64,000 bases of DNA from Colwellia sp. (GTDB lineage: Bacteria; Pseudomonadota; Gammaproteobacteria; Enterobacterales; Alteromonadaceae), in contig NZ_JABSPA010000005.1 in the NCBI RefSeq assembly GCF_013214175.1, positions 124,001 to 188,000 on the forward strand, in the 5' to 3' direction. A program made the translations under genes and the position numbers. This document shows, in pieces, positions 29,780 through 39,498 of the stretch (positions are counted from its first letter, which is position 1; each line of letters starts with the position of its first letter). The notes below the pieces were generated by a model that had not been told where the DNA came from, made no database searches, and saw nothing but the letters and a program-made list of their open reading frames with translations.

Positions 29780-30072
29780 GGTATATACCCTTAAAAATCA
29801 GAAGAGATAAGTCTTTATCTGTAAACCACTAGCACTTTAGGGTATTTCTTTGTCTAACACTAGCCATTTAGGCCAACACAAATGCTTATTTTACTTAGCG
29901 TTACCGATGATTTTATCAAATATAACCGTACCTTTACTCGGTTTAGTCACTACGGGTTAAGTGCGCAATCATGGCTTATGGGCTGCTTTTCAAGTTTTAT
30001 GCTGGTCAGAGGGGTGACCCTAGCATGTCACTTTCATTGCTATCGACGAGAAAGTGCTTGAGCGCATTTTTG
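29780..30072. other. Gene-free interval with two tandem hairpins
   Basis: There is no open frame. Near its right end are two adjacent palindromes. ATGCT-GGTCA pairs with TGACC-(CT)-AGCAT at 29999-30026, and CACTTTC pairs with GAAAGTG at 30029-30056. They fall just after the stop codon of the minus-strand gene that follows. They have no T-run, so a plain intrinsic terminator is not obvious. Confidence 0.45.
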
Positions 30073-30345
30073 TTAATTGAGTTTGTCCGGTGCCGGTTTT
30101 AAATTGGGGATGCTAGTGCCACCCATAGCTTGGCAAACAACACCAACAGCAAAACAAAAAAAGGTAGTGGCACCCAGAGCGGCTTTAATATCTGCGGCAA
30201 CGTCATTGCCATAAACTAGAATTGCCACTACTCCAATAGCAGCTAAAGCAAAACTAGTCTTGGCAATAATTGCAGAGATTTTTTGCCATAGCCGCTTGGG
30301 TGGGTGTACGACAGGAAGATGGTGAGCTGGAGTTTCTTTTGACAT
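30073..30345 (-). CDS. Small membrane protein of unknown function
   Basis: A 90-residue protein. A His/Pro-rich N-terminus (ETPAHHLPVVHPPKRLW) is followed by two membrane helices (TSFALAAIGVVAILVY and ATTFFCFAVGVVCQAMGG) and a short polar tail. I do not recognise a named family. Codon use looks like that of its neighbours, and it stands alone. The weak ribosome binding site lowers certainty of the start. Confidence 0.55.
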   Translation of the reverse strand: MSKETPAHHLPVVHPPKRLWQKISAIIAKTSFALAAIGVVAILVYGNDVAADIKAALGATTFFCFAVGVVCQAMGGTSIPNLKPAPDKLN

Positions 30346-30452
30346 AAGGTAACTGACTTGATTGGCTTAAAGTGGCATGATTTTAACATGCCACTATCTG
30401 TCAAACTTGATGCCGGTCAACGATTAATCAATCACTTACCAGCCTGGTGAAA

Positions 30453-30821
30453 TTATATATTACTCGGCGTATTCTGAAAAAAGTATTCAAGAATTTTTGC
30501 CAGGATAATGCCGCAAGCTAGACCTGCAACATTGGCGGCCATATCAAGCCATTCGCCATAACGATTAACATACGGCTGAATCAATTCAATGGCACCACTA
30601 AAAGCAGCAAACCCTAGCGCAATCCAGAGCCAGTGTTTAGGCTTTCGAAGCGCAACCGGCAACATTAATGCGCCATAAGAAATAAAGTGATGAGTTTTGT
30701 CACTTCCTGGAACTTTCGGTAAATATTCTGCTGGCCATAAAGACAACGTGGCAATCGCAGTTAGTAAAAAAACCGTAATGAACAGCCAGTAGTGTTTAAT
30801 TAAATTGAGTATAAATGTCAT
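30453..30821 (-). CDS. VanZ-like family membrane protein
   Basis: A 122-residue protein with four helices and the VanZ-like pattern: KTHHFISYGALMLPVAL after the first helix, then SGAIELIQPYVNRYGEWLDMAANVAG. VanZ of enterococci gives teicoplanin resistance by an unknown mechanism, and Gram-negative members are uncharacterised. It is a single gene on the minus strand, probably in the same transcription unit as the small membrane protein upstream (30911-31180). Confidence 0.8.
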   Translation of the reverse strand: MTFILNLIKHYWLFITVFLLTAIATLSLWPAEYLPKVPGSDKTHHFISYGALMLPVALRKPKHWLWIALGFAAFSGAIELIQPYVNRYGEWLDMAANVAGLACGIILAKILEYFFQNTPSNI

Positions 30822-30866
30822 TGAATTACTGCATTCACCCTAGCGGGTATTGTAAAGAGGTGAGTT

Positions 30867-30907
30867 ATACCAATTCCAAGTAGGAACTAACTTAATGGAG
30901 TTGGTAT
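30867..30907. repeat. Short family A palindrome (41 bases)
   Basis: ATACCAATTCC at the left and GGAGTTGGTAT at the right form an 11-base stem with one mismatch. The flanking TGAGTT on the left and TAG on the right are the same as around the 265-base element at 14255. It looks like the same element with its interior deleted. It ends four bases from the stop codon of the next minus-strand gene. Confidence 0.65.
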
Positions 30908-30910
30908 TAG

Positions 30911-31180
30911 TTATGGGTTGTTATTAGTGCTTATTTTTTGGTTAGGTCTAGTACGGTAAATGATATTTAACCAGCGATTAGCAAATATACCGAGGTAACC
31001 CCAAGCGGCAATTAAACAAGCAAGAGCTAAAATGATCACACCCATGATTTGCCATAGGTGGTGATGGAAATAACCTAAGGCAACGAACAACAAGCCGATA
31101 ACAAAAAGGCCAAGTCCATATAAGAACAGGGTTAAACTGCGCTGGGGATCTTGGCCTAGTTTTTCTAATAGCTTAATCAT
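30911..31180 (-). CDS. Small two-helix membrane protein of unknown function
   Basis: An 89-residue protein with two hydrophobic helices (LFLYGLGLFVIGLLFVALGYF and IMGVIILALACLIAAWGYLGIF) and a basic, Asn-rich C-terminus. It starts 39 bases after nfuA and is probably in its transcript. No family recognised. Its stop codon sits next to a palindromic element, so the last few residues may be derived from or shaped by that element. Confidence 0.6.
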   Translation of the reverse strand: MIKLLEKLGQDPQRSLTLFLYGLGLFVIGLLFVALGYFHHHLWQIMGVIILALACLIAAWGYLGIFANRWLNIIYRTRPNQKISTNNNP

Positions 31181-31219
31181 ATCTACTTAGTCATATTATC
31201 TGAGTAATATAAACTAGGT

Positions 31220-31798
31220 TTAGTAATATGAATGATCGCCGCGTTCATGCTCAGTTGCATCTTTAACGCCTTTAATTTCATCACCCATTAAATCAACTAA
31301 TTGCTTTTCAATACCATCTTTTACTGTCACGTCAATTTGTGCACAACCATTACAGCCACCGCCAAATTGTAATACCGCATAACCGTCGTCAGTAATTTCA
31401 ACTAAGGTACATTCGCCGCCATGACCCGCTAATTGAGGGTTAACTTCCGCTTGTAGAAAGTAATGCACACGTTCAAATAGTGACGCATCATCAGCAACTT
31501 TACGTAGCTTAGCGTTAGGCGCTTTCAAAGTAAGCTGTGAGCCCATTTGATCAGTAGTAAAATCAATTTCAGCGTCTTCTAAAAAGCCTTTACTGTCGGC
31601 ATCAACCATAGCTGAAAAGCCGTCAAAAGGAATTTCAATATCGTCAGACTCTATCGCGTCAGGTGGGCAGTATGAAACGCCACACTCAGCTTTCGCTGTA
31701 CCTGGATTGACGACAAAAACACGAATACGGGTACCTTCAGCTTGTTGCGAAAGTAAATTAATAAAATGCTTTTGAGCATTTTCTGAAATACTGATCAT
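31220..31798 (-). CDS. nfuA: Fe-S biogenesis protein NfuA
   Basis: A 192-residue Fe-S carrier. Residues 1 to about 95 form a degenerate A-type (IscA-like) domain, and the C-terminal Nfu domain has the cluster motif [11 protein letters not shown] (Cys149, Cys152). It passes 4Fe-4S clusters to target proteins, especially under stress. In E. coli nfuA follows gntX directly; here a secreted peptidase gene on the other strand lies between them. Confidence 0.94.
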   Translation of the reverse strand: MISISENAQKHFINLLSQQAEGTRIRVFVVNPGTAKAECGVSYCPPDAIESDDIEIPFDGFSAMVDADSKGFLEDAEIDFTTDQMGSQLTLKAPNAKLRKVADDASLFERVHYFLQAEVNPQLAGHGGECTLVEITDDGYAVLQFGGGCNGCAQIDVTVKDGIEKQLVDLMGDEIKGVKDATEHERGDHSYY

Positions 31799-31971
31799 TA
31801 TTTTAACTCTCTTTGCTCTCTGATACTTATTCAGTTTTATCCATTAAAAGTGAAAAGTACCTGACTGTTTTACTCAAGTATGTCCATTTTACTCTGCAAT
31901 TTAGTTATGTGCTAATGATTTTTACGCTTTTGTTTGCTACTTTAGACGAGTCTAATAAAGGGGCCTCCTAG

Positions 31972-34548
31972 ATGTTACTTATACGAATTCTAATTATCTC
32001 ATTCACCTTACTCTGCTCTATTTGGCTTGATGCCAAGCCAATACAAGACTACTTGCCCGCAGGCAGCCAATTTAATAATGAAATCCCCTTACCCAGCAGC
32101 ACTTTAGGCTTTGAAATTGGTCAGCGCCATATCAGACATGACCAACTGAGCAGCTACTTCTATACACTAGCCAATAACTCAGCACGGGTGAATATTACCT
32201 CTATGGGTAAAACTGCTCAGCAAAGAGAGCAATTACTGGTGACTATTTCTAGTCCTGAAAATCTCGCTAACTTAGTCAATATACTAAGTGAACGCGATTT
32301 ATTTTCACCGAATAAGCAGCAACTTACTAAGCAAAAATCCGATGAGGTGCCCTTAGTCATTTGGCTAGGTTATAGTGTACATGGTGATGAAATAAGTGGT
32401 GCGAATGCTGCCATGATAGTTGCTTATTATTTAGCGGCTAATGACGATGAAAGAATGGCGGAGTTACTTGCCAATACCGTCATCGTATTAGAGCCAAGTA
32501 TCAACCCCGATGGCATGGACAGATTTGTTAATTGGGTTAGTACTTACCGCAACTCAACTGACAATAGTGACGCTAATCATATGGAGCATCACCAAGGCTG
32601 GATTACCGGCCGAACTAATCACTTTTGGTTTGATTTAAATCGCGATTGGTTATTACTTTCTCAACAAGAGAGTCAACACAGATTAAAGTATTTCCATCAG
32701 TATCAACCGCATGTTGTTGGTGATTTTCACGAAATGGGCCACAACAGCAGTTACTTTTTTCAACCGGGAATTCAAAGCCGTACTCATCCACTAACGCCAA
32801 AGAGAAATGTCGAATTAACCACTACCTTGGCCACCTTTCATGCGGCAGCGTTAGATAAGCAACAGCGCCTTTATTACAGTGAAGAAAATTTTGATGATTT
32901 CTACTACGGCAAAGGCTCAACCTACCCAGATATTAATGGCAGTATCGGCGTTTTATTCGAACAAGCCAGTGCTAGGGGGATGCAGCAAGAAAGCATCAAT
33001 GGTTTACTAACCTTAGAGTTTAGTATTGAAAACCACGTGACCACATCGCTTTCAACCATTAATGGTGCTTGGGAAAATCGTCAGCAATTAAAACGATATC
33101 GCAGTGATTTCTACCAGCAAAGTAATAAACTAGCCAAAAAAGAAGACTTTTCCGGTTACTTATTACATGAAAGTAAAGATAACTATCGCCTTAATGCTTT
33201 GTTATCAAATCTGACTCAGCATAAAATTAAGGTTTACCCGCTTACTGCTGATTTTGAATTTAAAGATAAAGAATATCAAAAAAGTAACAGCTATTATTTA
33301 CCCCTTGCTCAACCACAATTCCGCCTGATTCAAGCTTTGTTTAATCGACAAACCAATTTCAATGATAATACCTTTTACGATGTTTCTGGCTGGACTATGC
33401 CTTTGGCAATGAACATTGAAGCGGTTCAAGTAAACCGAACACGAGGACTAAAACTGGCCAAACAAGCTTGGTCAATACCCGCTACATTTACACAGAATAG
33501 CAAAAACCAATCGGCTTATGGCTATATCTTCGAGTGGCACCACTTTTTGGCGCCAAAATTACTTAATAACCTACTCGCCAATAATATCAAAGCAAGAGTA
33601 GCCACTAAGTCTTTTTCTAGTTTAATCAATGGCAAAGAGAAACACTTTAAGGCCGGCAGTATTGTGATCCCAGCAGGTATTCAACAAAATGCAGATTGGC
33701 AAGGACTATTAATTGCTGCCAGTAATCATGTAGGCATCCCCTTAGACAGCATTACTACCGGTTTAACAATGAAAGGCGTTGATATTGGTAGTAGTTCATT
33801 AAAGCCAATAAAAAAGGCTAAGACGCTGTTGTTGGGTGGTAGTGGTATTTCTCAGTATGAAGCAGGCGAAGTACGCTTTTATCTTGATGAGACACTAAAT
33901 ATCCCGTTATCAATTATTGATCACAGCAAGCTAAGACGCGTTGATTTATCAACTTACAGTCATATTATTCTTGTTGATGGTAATTACCAGCATGTCTCTG
34001 AGCATACCGCGAAGCAATTAAAGCAATGGGTCAAGCAAGGTGGCGTGATTATCGGCCAAAAACGCGGGGCGCAATGGTTAGCAAAACAAGAAATATTACG
34101 TACTAGATTCTTCACCAAGAAACAGATTAATCAGTTATTTGATCATGACAACCTGAGTTATCAAGATAAGGAAAAACTAGCTAGTCGAAAACGTATTGCC
34201 GGCGCTATCTTCCAAGTAGAATTAGATACAAGTCATCCGTTAGCTTATGGTTATCAGCAAAGTTTATTGCCAGTATTTCGTAATAGCAATTTAATTATGG
34301 AGCAGCCTCAACAACCGTTTGTAACTTTAGCGCGTTATACCCCATCACCACTGCTAAGTGGTTATACCGACAAGAATTTAGTTAATCGATTAGCACATAA
34401 CGCCGCCATTGTTGCTCACAACGTCGGTAAAGGTAGGGTCATTGCCACCACAGAGGTGCTCGCCTTTAGAGGTTATTGGCATGGTACTGCTAAACTGCTC
34501 GCTAACAGCTTATTTTTCAGTAAAGCTTTTTCAACGCCATATCAGTAA
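31972..34548 (+). CDS. Secreted M14-family zinc carboxypeptidase
   Basis: An 858-residue exported protein with a signal peptide (SFTLLCSIWLDA). The M14 catalytic domain has zinc ligands His137 and Glu140 in HGDE and probably His253 in GDFHEMGHNSS; the general-base Glu is likely in LFEQAS. The rest, from about residue 400, is a long domain ending in a class I glutamine amidotransferase-like region (HIILVDGNYQ, WVKQGGVIIG). This large M14 type is common in marine gammaproteobacteria. It probably degrades peptides outside the cytoplasm. It splits the nfuA-gntX gene pair. Confidence 0.85.
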   Translation: MLLIRILIISFTLLCSIWLDAKPIQDYLPAGSQFNNEIPLPSSTLGFEIGQRHIRHDQLSSYFYTLANNSARVNITSMGKTAQQREQLLVTISSPENLANLVNILSERDLFSPNKQQLTKQKSDEVPLVIWLGYSVHGDEISGANAAMIVAYYLAANDDERMAELLANTVIVLEPSINPDGMDRFVNWVSTYRNSTDNSDANHMEHHQGWITGRTNHFWFDLNRDWLLLSQQESQHRLKYFHQYQPHVVGDFHEMGHNSSYFFQPGIQSRTHPLTPKRNVELTTTLATFHAAALDKQQRLYYSEENFDDFYYGKGSTYPDINGSIGVLFEQASARGMQQESINGLLTLEFSIENHVTTSLSTINGAWENRQQLKRYRSDFYQQSNKLAKKEDFSGYLLHESKDNYRLNALLSNLTQHKIKVYPLTADFEFKDKEYQKSNSYYLPLAQPQFRLIQALFNRQTNFNDNTFYDVSGWTMPLAMNIEAVQVNRTRGLKLAKQAWSIPATFTQNSKNQSAYGYIFEWHHFLAPKLLNNLLANNIKARVATKSFSSLINGKEKHFKAGSIVIPAGIQQNADWQGLLIAASNHVGIPLDSITTGLTMKGVDIGSSSLKPIKKAKTLLLGGSGISQYEAGEVRFYLDETLNIPLSIIDHSKLRRVDLSTYSHIILVDGNYQHVSEHTAKQLKQWVKQGGVIIGQKRGAQWLAKQEILRTRFFTKKQINQLFDHDNLSYQDKEKLASRKRIAGAIFQVELDTSHPLAYGYQQSLLPVFRNSNLIMEQPQQPFVTLARYTPSPLLSGYTDKNLVNRLAHNAAIVAHNVGKGRVIATTEVLAFRGYWHGTAKLLANSLFFSKAFSTPYQ

Positions 34549-34601
34549 ACACTAACCCGAATAAAAATGTGCTTTATTAGAGATAATTTAAAGGTTTAAA
34601 A

Positions 34602-35366
34602 CTAGCTAATAGTTTTAGGTAGGGTTAAGCAAACTGTAACTAAGGTTACGGTTTCAACCCCTGCTTGTTTCAATATTTTACTGATCTCACTTACTGTGGT
34701 ACCCGTAGTAACCACATCATCAATAATTAATACATGCTTGATATCGCTCGCTAAGTTTCGCTGTAATTCAAAGGCATTAGCTAAATTCTTGCGCCTTTGA
34801 TTACCAGTCTTTCCCATTTGGCTAGTATTATTGGTAATACGCACCACTAACTTTGAGTCGTAAGGCAGCGCTAGCTGCTTAGAAAAACACTTGGCGATAA
34901 GGTGTGCTTGGTTATAACCACGCAGCTGCCATTTTTTAACGTGTAACGGCACCGATAGCACCAAATCAACGGGAGCTATAGGGTTATTCTTTGCCATTGA
35001 TCGCCACTGAGCACAGAGTAAAGCACTAAACAAATGTGCTAGCTCAAAGCGACCTAGATATTTCATTTGCGCCAGCCATTTATTGAAGGGGTAGATATAG
35101 GGTGATAAGGCAAAGAGTTGTTCAAAATGAATTTTTGGTAAAGCACGATGAATTGCCGGCCAACTGAGTAAATTACCCGAAACTAGTGTTTGATCAAAAT
35201 AAGGTAAATCGTTGATACAATCTTGGCAAAGTAAGGCTTGCGGGAGCGAATAACCAAGCAAGTAGCTATCGCTAACGTTTGCACCACACAGATCACAACA
35301 GCTAATATTCCTGAGTGTTTTAATATAAAAGCTTTTAAGTTTGCTTAGGTCTAGCTGCCATGTCAC
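34602..35366 (-). CDS. ComF/GntX family phosphoribosyltransferase-like protein
   Basis: A 254-residue protein. The N-terminus carries two CxxC-like pairs (CCDLCG and CQDC) that probably bind zinc, and the C-terminal half has the phosphoribosyltransferase loop HVLIIDDVVTTGTTVSE. The LRGYNQAHLIAKCFS segment is diagnostic of ComF/GntX. The family is tied to DNA uptake (ComF) and to use of external DNA. It is divergent from bioH, as in E. coli (gntX). Confidence 0.88.
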   Translation of the reverse strand: MTWQLDLSKLKSFYIKTLRNISCCDLCGANVSDSYLLGYSLPQALLCQDCINDLPYFDQTLVSGNLLSWPAIHRALPKIHFEQLFALSPYIYPFNKWLAQMKYLGRFELAHLFSALLCAQWRSMAKNNPIAPVDLVLSVPLHVKKWQLRGYNQAHLIAKCFSKQLALPYDSKLVVRITNNTSQMGKTGNQRRKNLANAFELQRNLASDIKHVLIIDDVVTTGTTVSEISKILKQAGVETVTLVTVCLTLPKTIS

Positions 35367-35437
35367 CTTGCTTTCCTTTTGCTATCAACTGATATGAGAT
35401 AAACTAAACCTTTATACCTAATTACGCAGTAGTAAGC

Positions 35438-36289
35438 ATGGCAAACAGCTTAAAATTTTCCACCTTCCCTCCTAATAACAGTCTTAATAAAAATGCCATT
35501 CCTATTGTGCTCATTCATGGTTGGGGCTTGAACTCTGGTGTTTGGCAGCCGCTATTAAAATTATTCAGTGAAAGTGAAAATAGTAATTTCCAATTAATAA
35601 CGGTGGATTTACCGGGCTTTGGCATCAATAGTGCTGTTGATATAAAACCCTATACTTTAGCTAATATTTGCCATCAGCTAGAGCTGGTTATTGAACAACC
35701 TGCTATCTACCTTGGCTGGTCATTGGGCGGCTTAATTGCAACAGAGATGTCTCTTAAATACCCAGAAAAAGTATTAGCTTTGGTGACGGTTGCCAGCAGC
35801 CCGTATTTTGTCGAGCAACAAAAAAATGACTGGCCGGGTATCAAGGAGAATGTGCTTGCTAGTTTTCATAGCCAATTAGCGCAAGATACCGCGAAAACGA
35901 TAACTGGTTTCTTAAAAATTCAAGCCATGGGCAGCCCACTTATTCGACAAGATTTAAAGCTGATAAGTAAGTTAGTGATGGCACATGCCCTGCCTAGCCA
36001 AAAGACATTAACCGACTCCCTGGCATTATTGAGTCACTGTGATCTACGCCAAAAGTTACCTAATATTCAACAACCTTTTTTAAGGTTATACGGACAGAAC
36101 GATAGCTTGGTACCCAAAACAGTAATTGATAAAATTAATCGTTTAGCTCCCCAGAGTGACTTGCACTTATTTGACCACGCTTCCCATGCGCCATTTATTT
36201 CTCATCTTGATAACTTTTATCAGGTGTTAATTACTTGGTTAAATTCACATTTTAACGAAAATAATACCGAACTTACCCCGAAAAAATAG
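35438..36289 (+). CDS. bioH: Pimeloyl-ACP methyl ester carboxylesterase BioH
   Basis: A 283-residue alpha/beta hydrolase. The nucleophile elbow is GWSLGG with Ser95, the oxyanion region is VLIHGWGLNSGVW, and the catalytic His lies in DHASHAPFISH. It removes the methyl group that marks pimeloyl-ACP for biotin synthesis. Position next to gntX/comF supports the name. The C-terminus is about 20 residues longer than E. coli BioH. Confidence 0.88.
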   Translation: MANSLKFSTFPPNNSLNKNAIPIVLIHGWGLNSGVWQPLLKLFSESENSNFQLITVDLPGFGINSAVDIKPYTLANICHQLELVIEQPAIYLGWSLGGLIATEMSLKYPEKVLALVTVASSPYFVEQQKNDWPGIKENVLASFHSQLAQDTAKTITGFLKIQAMGSPLIRQDLKLISKLVMAHALPSQKTLTDSLALLSHCDLRQKLPNIQQPFLRLYGQNDSLVPKTVIDKINRLAPQSDLHLFDHASHAPFISHLDNFYQVLITWLNSHFNENNTELTPKK

Positions 36290-36386
36290 CGATATAAAGC
36301 CTTGTCCAGATGAAATTTCAGCTTTACTTTTTCGCCATTTAGATTAATAATTAAGCAATATAGCTATTAGCAGTGGAGGAATACCC

Positions 36387-36689
36387 ATGGAAATACCATC
36401 TGCATTTAATTCAGGGTTACAAGGCTTACAAAATGCTAGAGCAACGGCTGATCAAGCTGCTGCAGATATTGTCGCCACAACAACATTTAGCACCGAACAA
36501 CAAATGAATCCCGCCGAAAATGGCGAGGTAAATACTGAGGTGACTAAGCCAAATAGTAACTTAGAGATACCAGATTTAAACCGAGCGATTGTTAATTTGA
36601 AAGTGGCTGAATTTCAAGCCAAAGCGTCCATAGAGGTTATTAAAAGTGCTGATGATGCACTTGGCACCCTACTTGATGTAACCGCCTAA
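36387..36689 (+). CDS. Small protein with a flagellar-rod-like C-terminal helix
   Basis: A 100-residue protein with a strong GGAGGAAT ribosome binding site. The N-terminus (FNSGLQGLQNARATADQAA) and the C-terminus (LKVAEFQAKASIEVIKSADD, then ALGTLLDV) resemble the two coiled helices of flagellar rod/hook proteins, in which a C-terminal tail with ADxMLGTLL is typical. The middle is a short polar segment with no fold. No flagellar genes are nearby. It could be an export substrate; the function is unknown. Confidence 0.65.
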   Translation: MEIPSAFNSGLQGLQNARATADQAAADIVATTTFSTEQQMNPAENGEVNTEVTKPNSNLEIPDLNRAIVNLKVAEFQAKASIEVIKSADDALGTLLDVTA

Positions 36690-36738
36690 CAATATATACC
36701 CGTTAGCTTTTTTATTAATTGGTAAATAATTTGTATTT

Positions 36739-37758
36739 ATGAATATCACCCCGCATGCAGCAAACTTATCCTTGGCAACAGTGGTTAACCCACCTACGGA
36801 AGGCTTGCGCCGAGATAACCATCAACGACAAATTATCACTCAAGTTACCGCCACCAACCCTGCTGCCGCTGAAAAAGGTGTCGCTTCAGAAAAAGAGCGC
36901 GCTAGAACACCTACCCAAGTAAACGAACAAGTCGATTTTGCTAACTTAAGAAAACAAACCGAGCATGCTGCTAGCTCTATTGCTGAGCAAGAGCAAGGCA
37001 AGCAACAGCAAGGCGAGCAGAGCTCTCAACATAATTCTGAACACAAGCAAGAAGAACAAAATGCTGACGCTGGAGTTGCTACTTCAGGAGACGATAAGGA
37101 TAACGAAGCAAGCAAGCAAGCACTTGCTGATGAAAAAATTATTAGTCAGCTACAACAAAGAGATAAAGAAGTAAAAGCGCATGAGTTAGCTCACGCGACC
37201 ATAGGTGGTTCCGCGACAGGCTCTCCTAGTTATACTTTTAAAATGGGCCCTGATGGAAAAAAATATGCAGTAGGTGGTGAGGTTGCTGTCGACTTAAGCA
37301 GTGTCGCTGGTGATCCACAAGCAACCATCATGAAGATGCAAAAGGTGCATGCGGCGGCATTAGCGCCAGCAAACCCGTCAACACAAGACACCAGAGTTGC
37401 CGCCAGTGCAGTGCAAAAAATTCTCGAAGCACAATCAGAAATATTATCGATTAACAGTGATGCAGCGACTCAAACCAATAATGCTAGTAGCAATCTTAAT
37501 ATTAAATCTAATCCGAGTAGTAATGATAACCAAGGTGATAACAGTACTGATTTTGATAGCTTAATTAAGCAAACATTATCCGCACAAGAAGCTATTATCT
37601 CCAGCTCATCAAATCAAAAGCTAGCCTCTAATCAAAGTACTGATAGTGTACAATCGAATGAGGTACAACAGCGAGCTCAGCGTATCGAAAGCTTTTACTT
37701 TACAGTAAGCCAAGGTTATGAAAAACCGGATAACTTTCAATTCGAATTGACCGCTTAG
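36739..37758 (+). CDS. SprA-related putative metalloprotease (CJM1_0395-like)
   Basis: A 339-residue protein. A polar, Gln/Glu-rich N-terminal half of low complexity precedes a core with KAHELAHATIGG, an HExxH zinc motif (His148, Glu149, His152), and then YAVGGEVAVDLS and DPQATIMKMQKVHAAALAP, which are diagnostic of the SprA-related family. The C-terminal third is again Ser/Asn/Gln-rich. It has no signal peptide. It follows the flagellar-helix-like gene by 49 bases and could be functionally paired with it. The substrate is unknown. Confidence 0.78.
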   Translation: MNITPHAANLSLATVVNPPTEGLRRDNHQRQIITQVTATNPAAAEKGVASEKERARTPTQVNEQVDFANLRKQTEHAASSIAEQEQGKQQQGEQSSQHNSEHKQEEQNADAGVATSGDDKDNEASKQALADEKIISQLQQRDKEVKAHELAHATIGGSATGSPSYTFKMGPDGKKYAVGGEVAVDLSSVAGDPQATIMKMQKVHAAALAPANPSTQDTRVAASAVQKILEAQSEILSINSDAATQTNNASSNLNIKSNPSSNDNQGDNSTDFDSLIKQTLSAQEAIISSSSNQKLASNQSTDSVQSNEVQQRAQRIESFYFTVSQGYEKPDNFQFELTA

Positions 37759-37771
37759 CCCTTAACTAATA

Positions 37772-38428
37772 TTAAACTGTCTCTGCCGCTTCTTGGTACC
37801 TTTGCTGATATACATCACGCGCTTGATTAAGTTCACTCATGGCATGTGCTTTAGTATATGGACGTAAAATCACTAATATTTTAAGCACCCCTTGATAAAA
37901 TACCGAATCATTGACTTCATTAACTATGGTTTGGGTTTGATAAAAACTTACCCAAAAGGTATTAATAAGACGTAAAATACTGACAATATCAGCCAATTCA
38001 TCATCACCAAAATCAATGATATCTGCAGCTCTTAATGAAAGTAGTAATTGACTTACACGCTCTGAAATAGACTGCTGCACTTCAACATATTTTTCTCGCA
38101 GGCTAGGACTTTTATCCAGTAACACAGGTAGGTTGCTATAAAAAAAACGAAATTTCATTGTCGTTTGGAAAACCGCATCCATATACACAACAAGTGAGTC
38201 TAGTGGCTTTACTTCCGCAGACACCTTAGGCAAGGTATCCAATAGCAAGCTACGTGCATACTCTTCGTAAATAGATAAAATAATGTCTTCTTTATTACGG
38301 AAATGATAATACAGATTACCAGGGCTAATGGCTAAGTGAGCAGCGATATGATTAGTGGTGACATTACGCTCTCCTTGCTCATTAAATAATTCAATACTGG
38401 CCTGGATTATTTTATCACGGGTTTTCAT
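37772..38428 (-). CDS. TetR/AcrR family transcriptional regulator
   Basis: A 218-residue repressor. The N-terminal helix-turn-helix includes ASIELFNEQGERNVTTNHIA and ISPGNLYYHFRNKEDII. The C-terminal ligand domain is helical and unassigned. The start is the ATG of MKTRDKI; a 12-codon upstream extension has no domain content. It is convergent with the SprA-related gene, only 13 bases apart. The target and ligand are unknown. Confidence 0.85.
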   Translation of the reverse strand: MKTRDKIIQASIELFNEQGERNVTTNHIAAHLAISPGNLYYHFRNKEDIILSIYEEYARSLLLDTLPKVSAEVKPLDSLVVYMDAVFQTTMKFRFFYSNLPVLLDKSPSLREKYVEVQQSISERVSQLLLSLRAADIIDFGDDELADIVSILRLINTFWVSFYQTQTIVNEVNDSVFYQGVLKILVILRPYTKAHAMSELNQARDVYQQRYQEAAETV

Positions 38429-38618
38429 GCAACTACTTCTTATTGATTTGATTAAAACTAGCACAATAATACTATCAAAATTCAGTATATATAAAGTGTT
38501 TTGAGTAAATACTTTAAGCTTTTTTGTTTTTCTTGATGATTAATTATTCATTTTAGTTGGTTATCCATGGCTTAGCGATAAACTAGCAAACATAAAAACT
38601 TGGCACTAAGTCACTTCT

Positions 38619-38974
38619 ATAGCCGTTACAAATCAAAGTGCTGGATTTCAGTGGGAATTAAAATGGCTTTAGGCAAGGAGAATAATTTAAGCATAGTCAT
38701 TCTATGGTTTGATTATTTAACGCGGTATAAAGTCATTTTAACCCATCGAAGAAGCGTTTGAGCAACATCACTTCATCGTTACTGTGATTTATAAGGGCGC
38801 TACATGGATGTAGCCTATTAGAGAATGCAGACGGTACAGGAAGTACCTTATGTGGATAATGCAGGAGCAATTATCCTGAGCATATTCTCCTGAACAACCA
38901 TTATTTCATCACAGCGCCTCTAATTAAAATTGCTCAAGCACTCTGAAACATGCATCTTGAATGGTCACGGGTAT
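38619..38974. repeat. MITE-like element, family B (356 bases)
   Basis: The left end (ATAGCCGTTACAAATCAAAG...) and the reverse complement of the right end (ATACCCGTGACCATTCAAGA...) match over about 35 bases through GTTTCAGAGTG, giving terminal inverted repeats. The interior holds small palindromes (CTACATGGATGTAG, GGTACAGGAAGTACC) and no convincing open frame. It fills most of the 590-base gap between a TetR gene and coaD. A 64-base relative lies at 55933. Confidence 0.7.
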
Positions 38975-39016
38975 AGCATTACAATACCCCTTAACAACCG
39001 TTAAATAAAACAGTAG

Positions 39017-39493
<477 letters not shown>

Positions 39494-39498
39494 GGACT

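Noticed and set aside
36739-37174. Second frame inside the low-complexity part of the SprA-related gene
   Set aside because: It is an overlap produced by Gln/Ala/Ser-rich repeats; the main frame has a clear HExxH domain.
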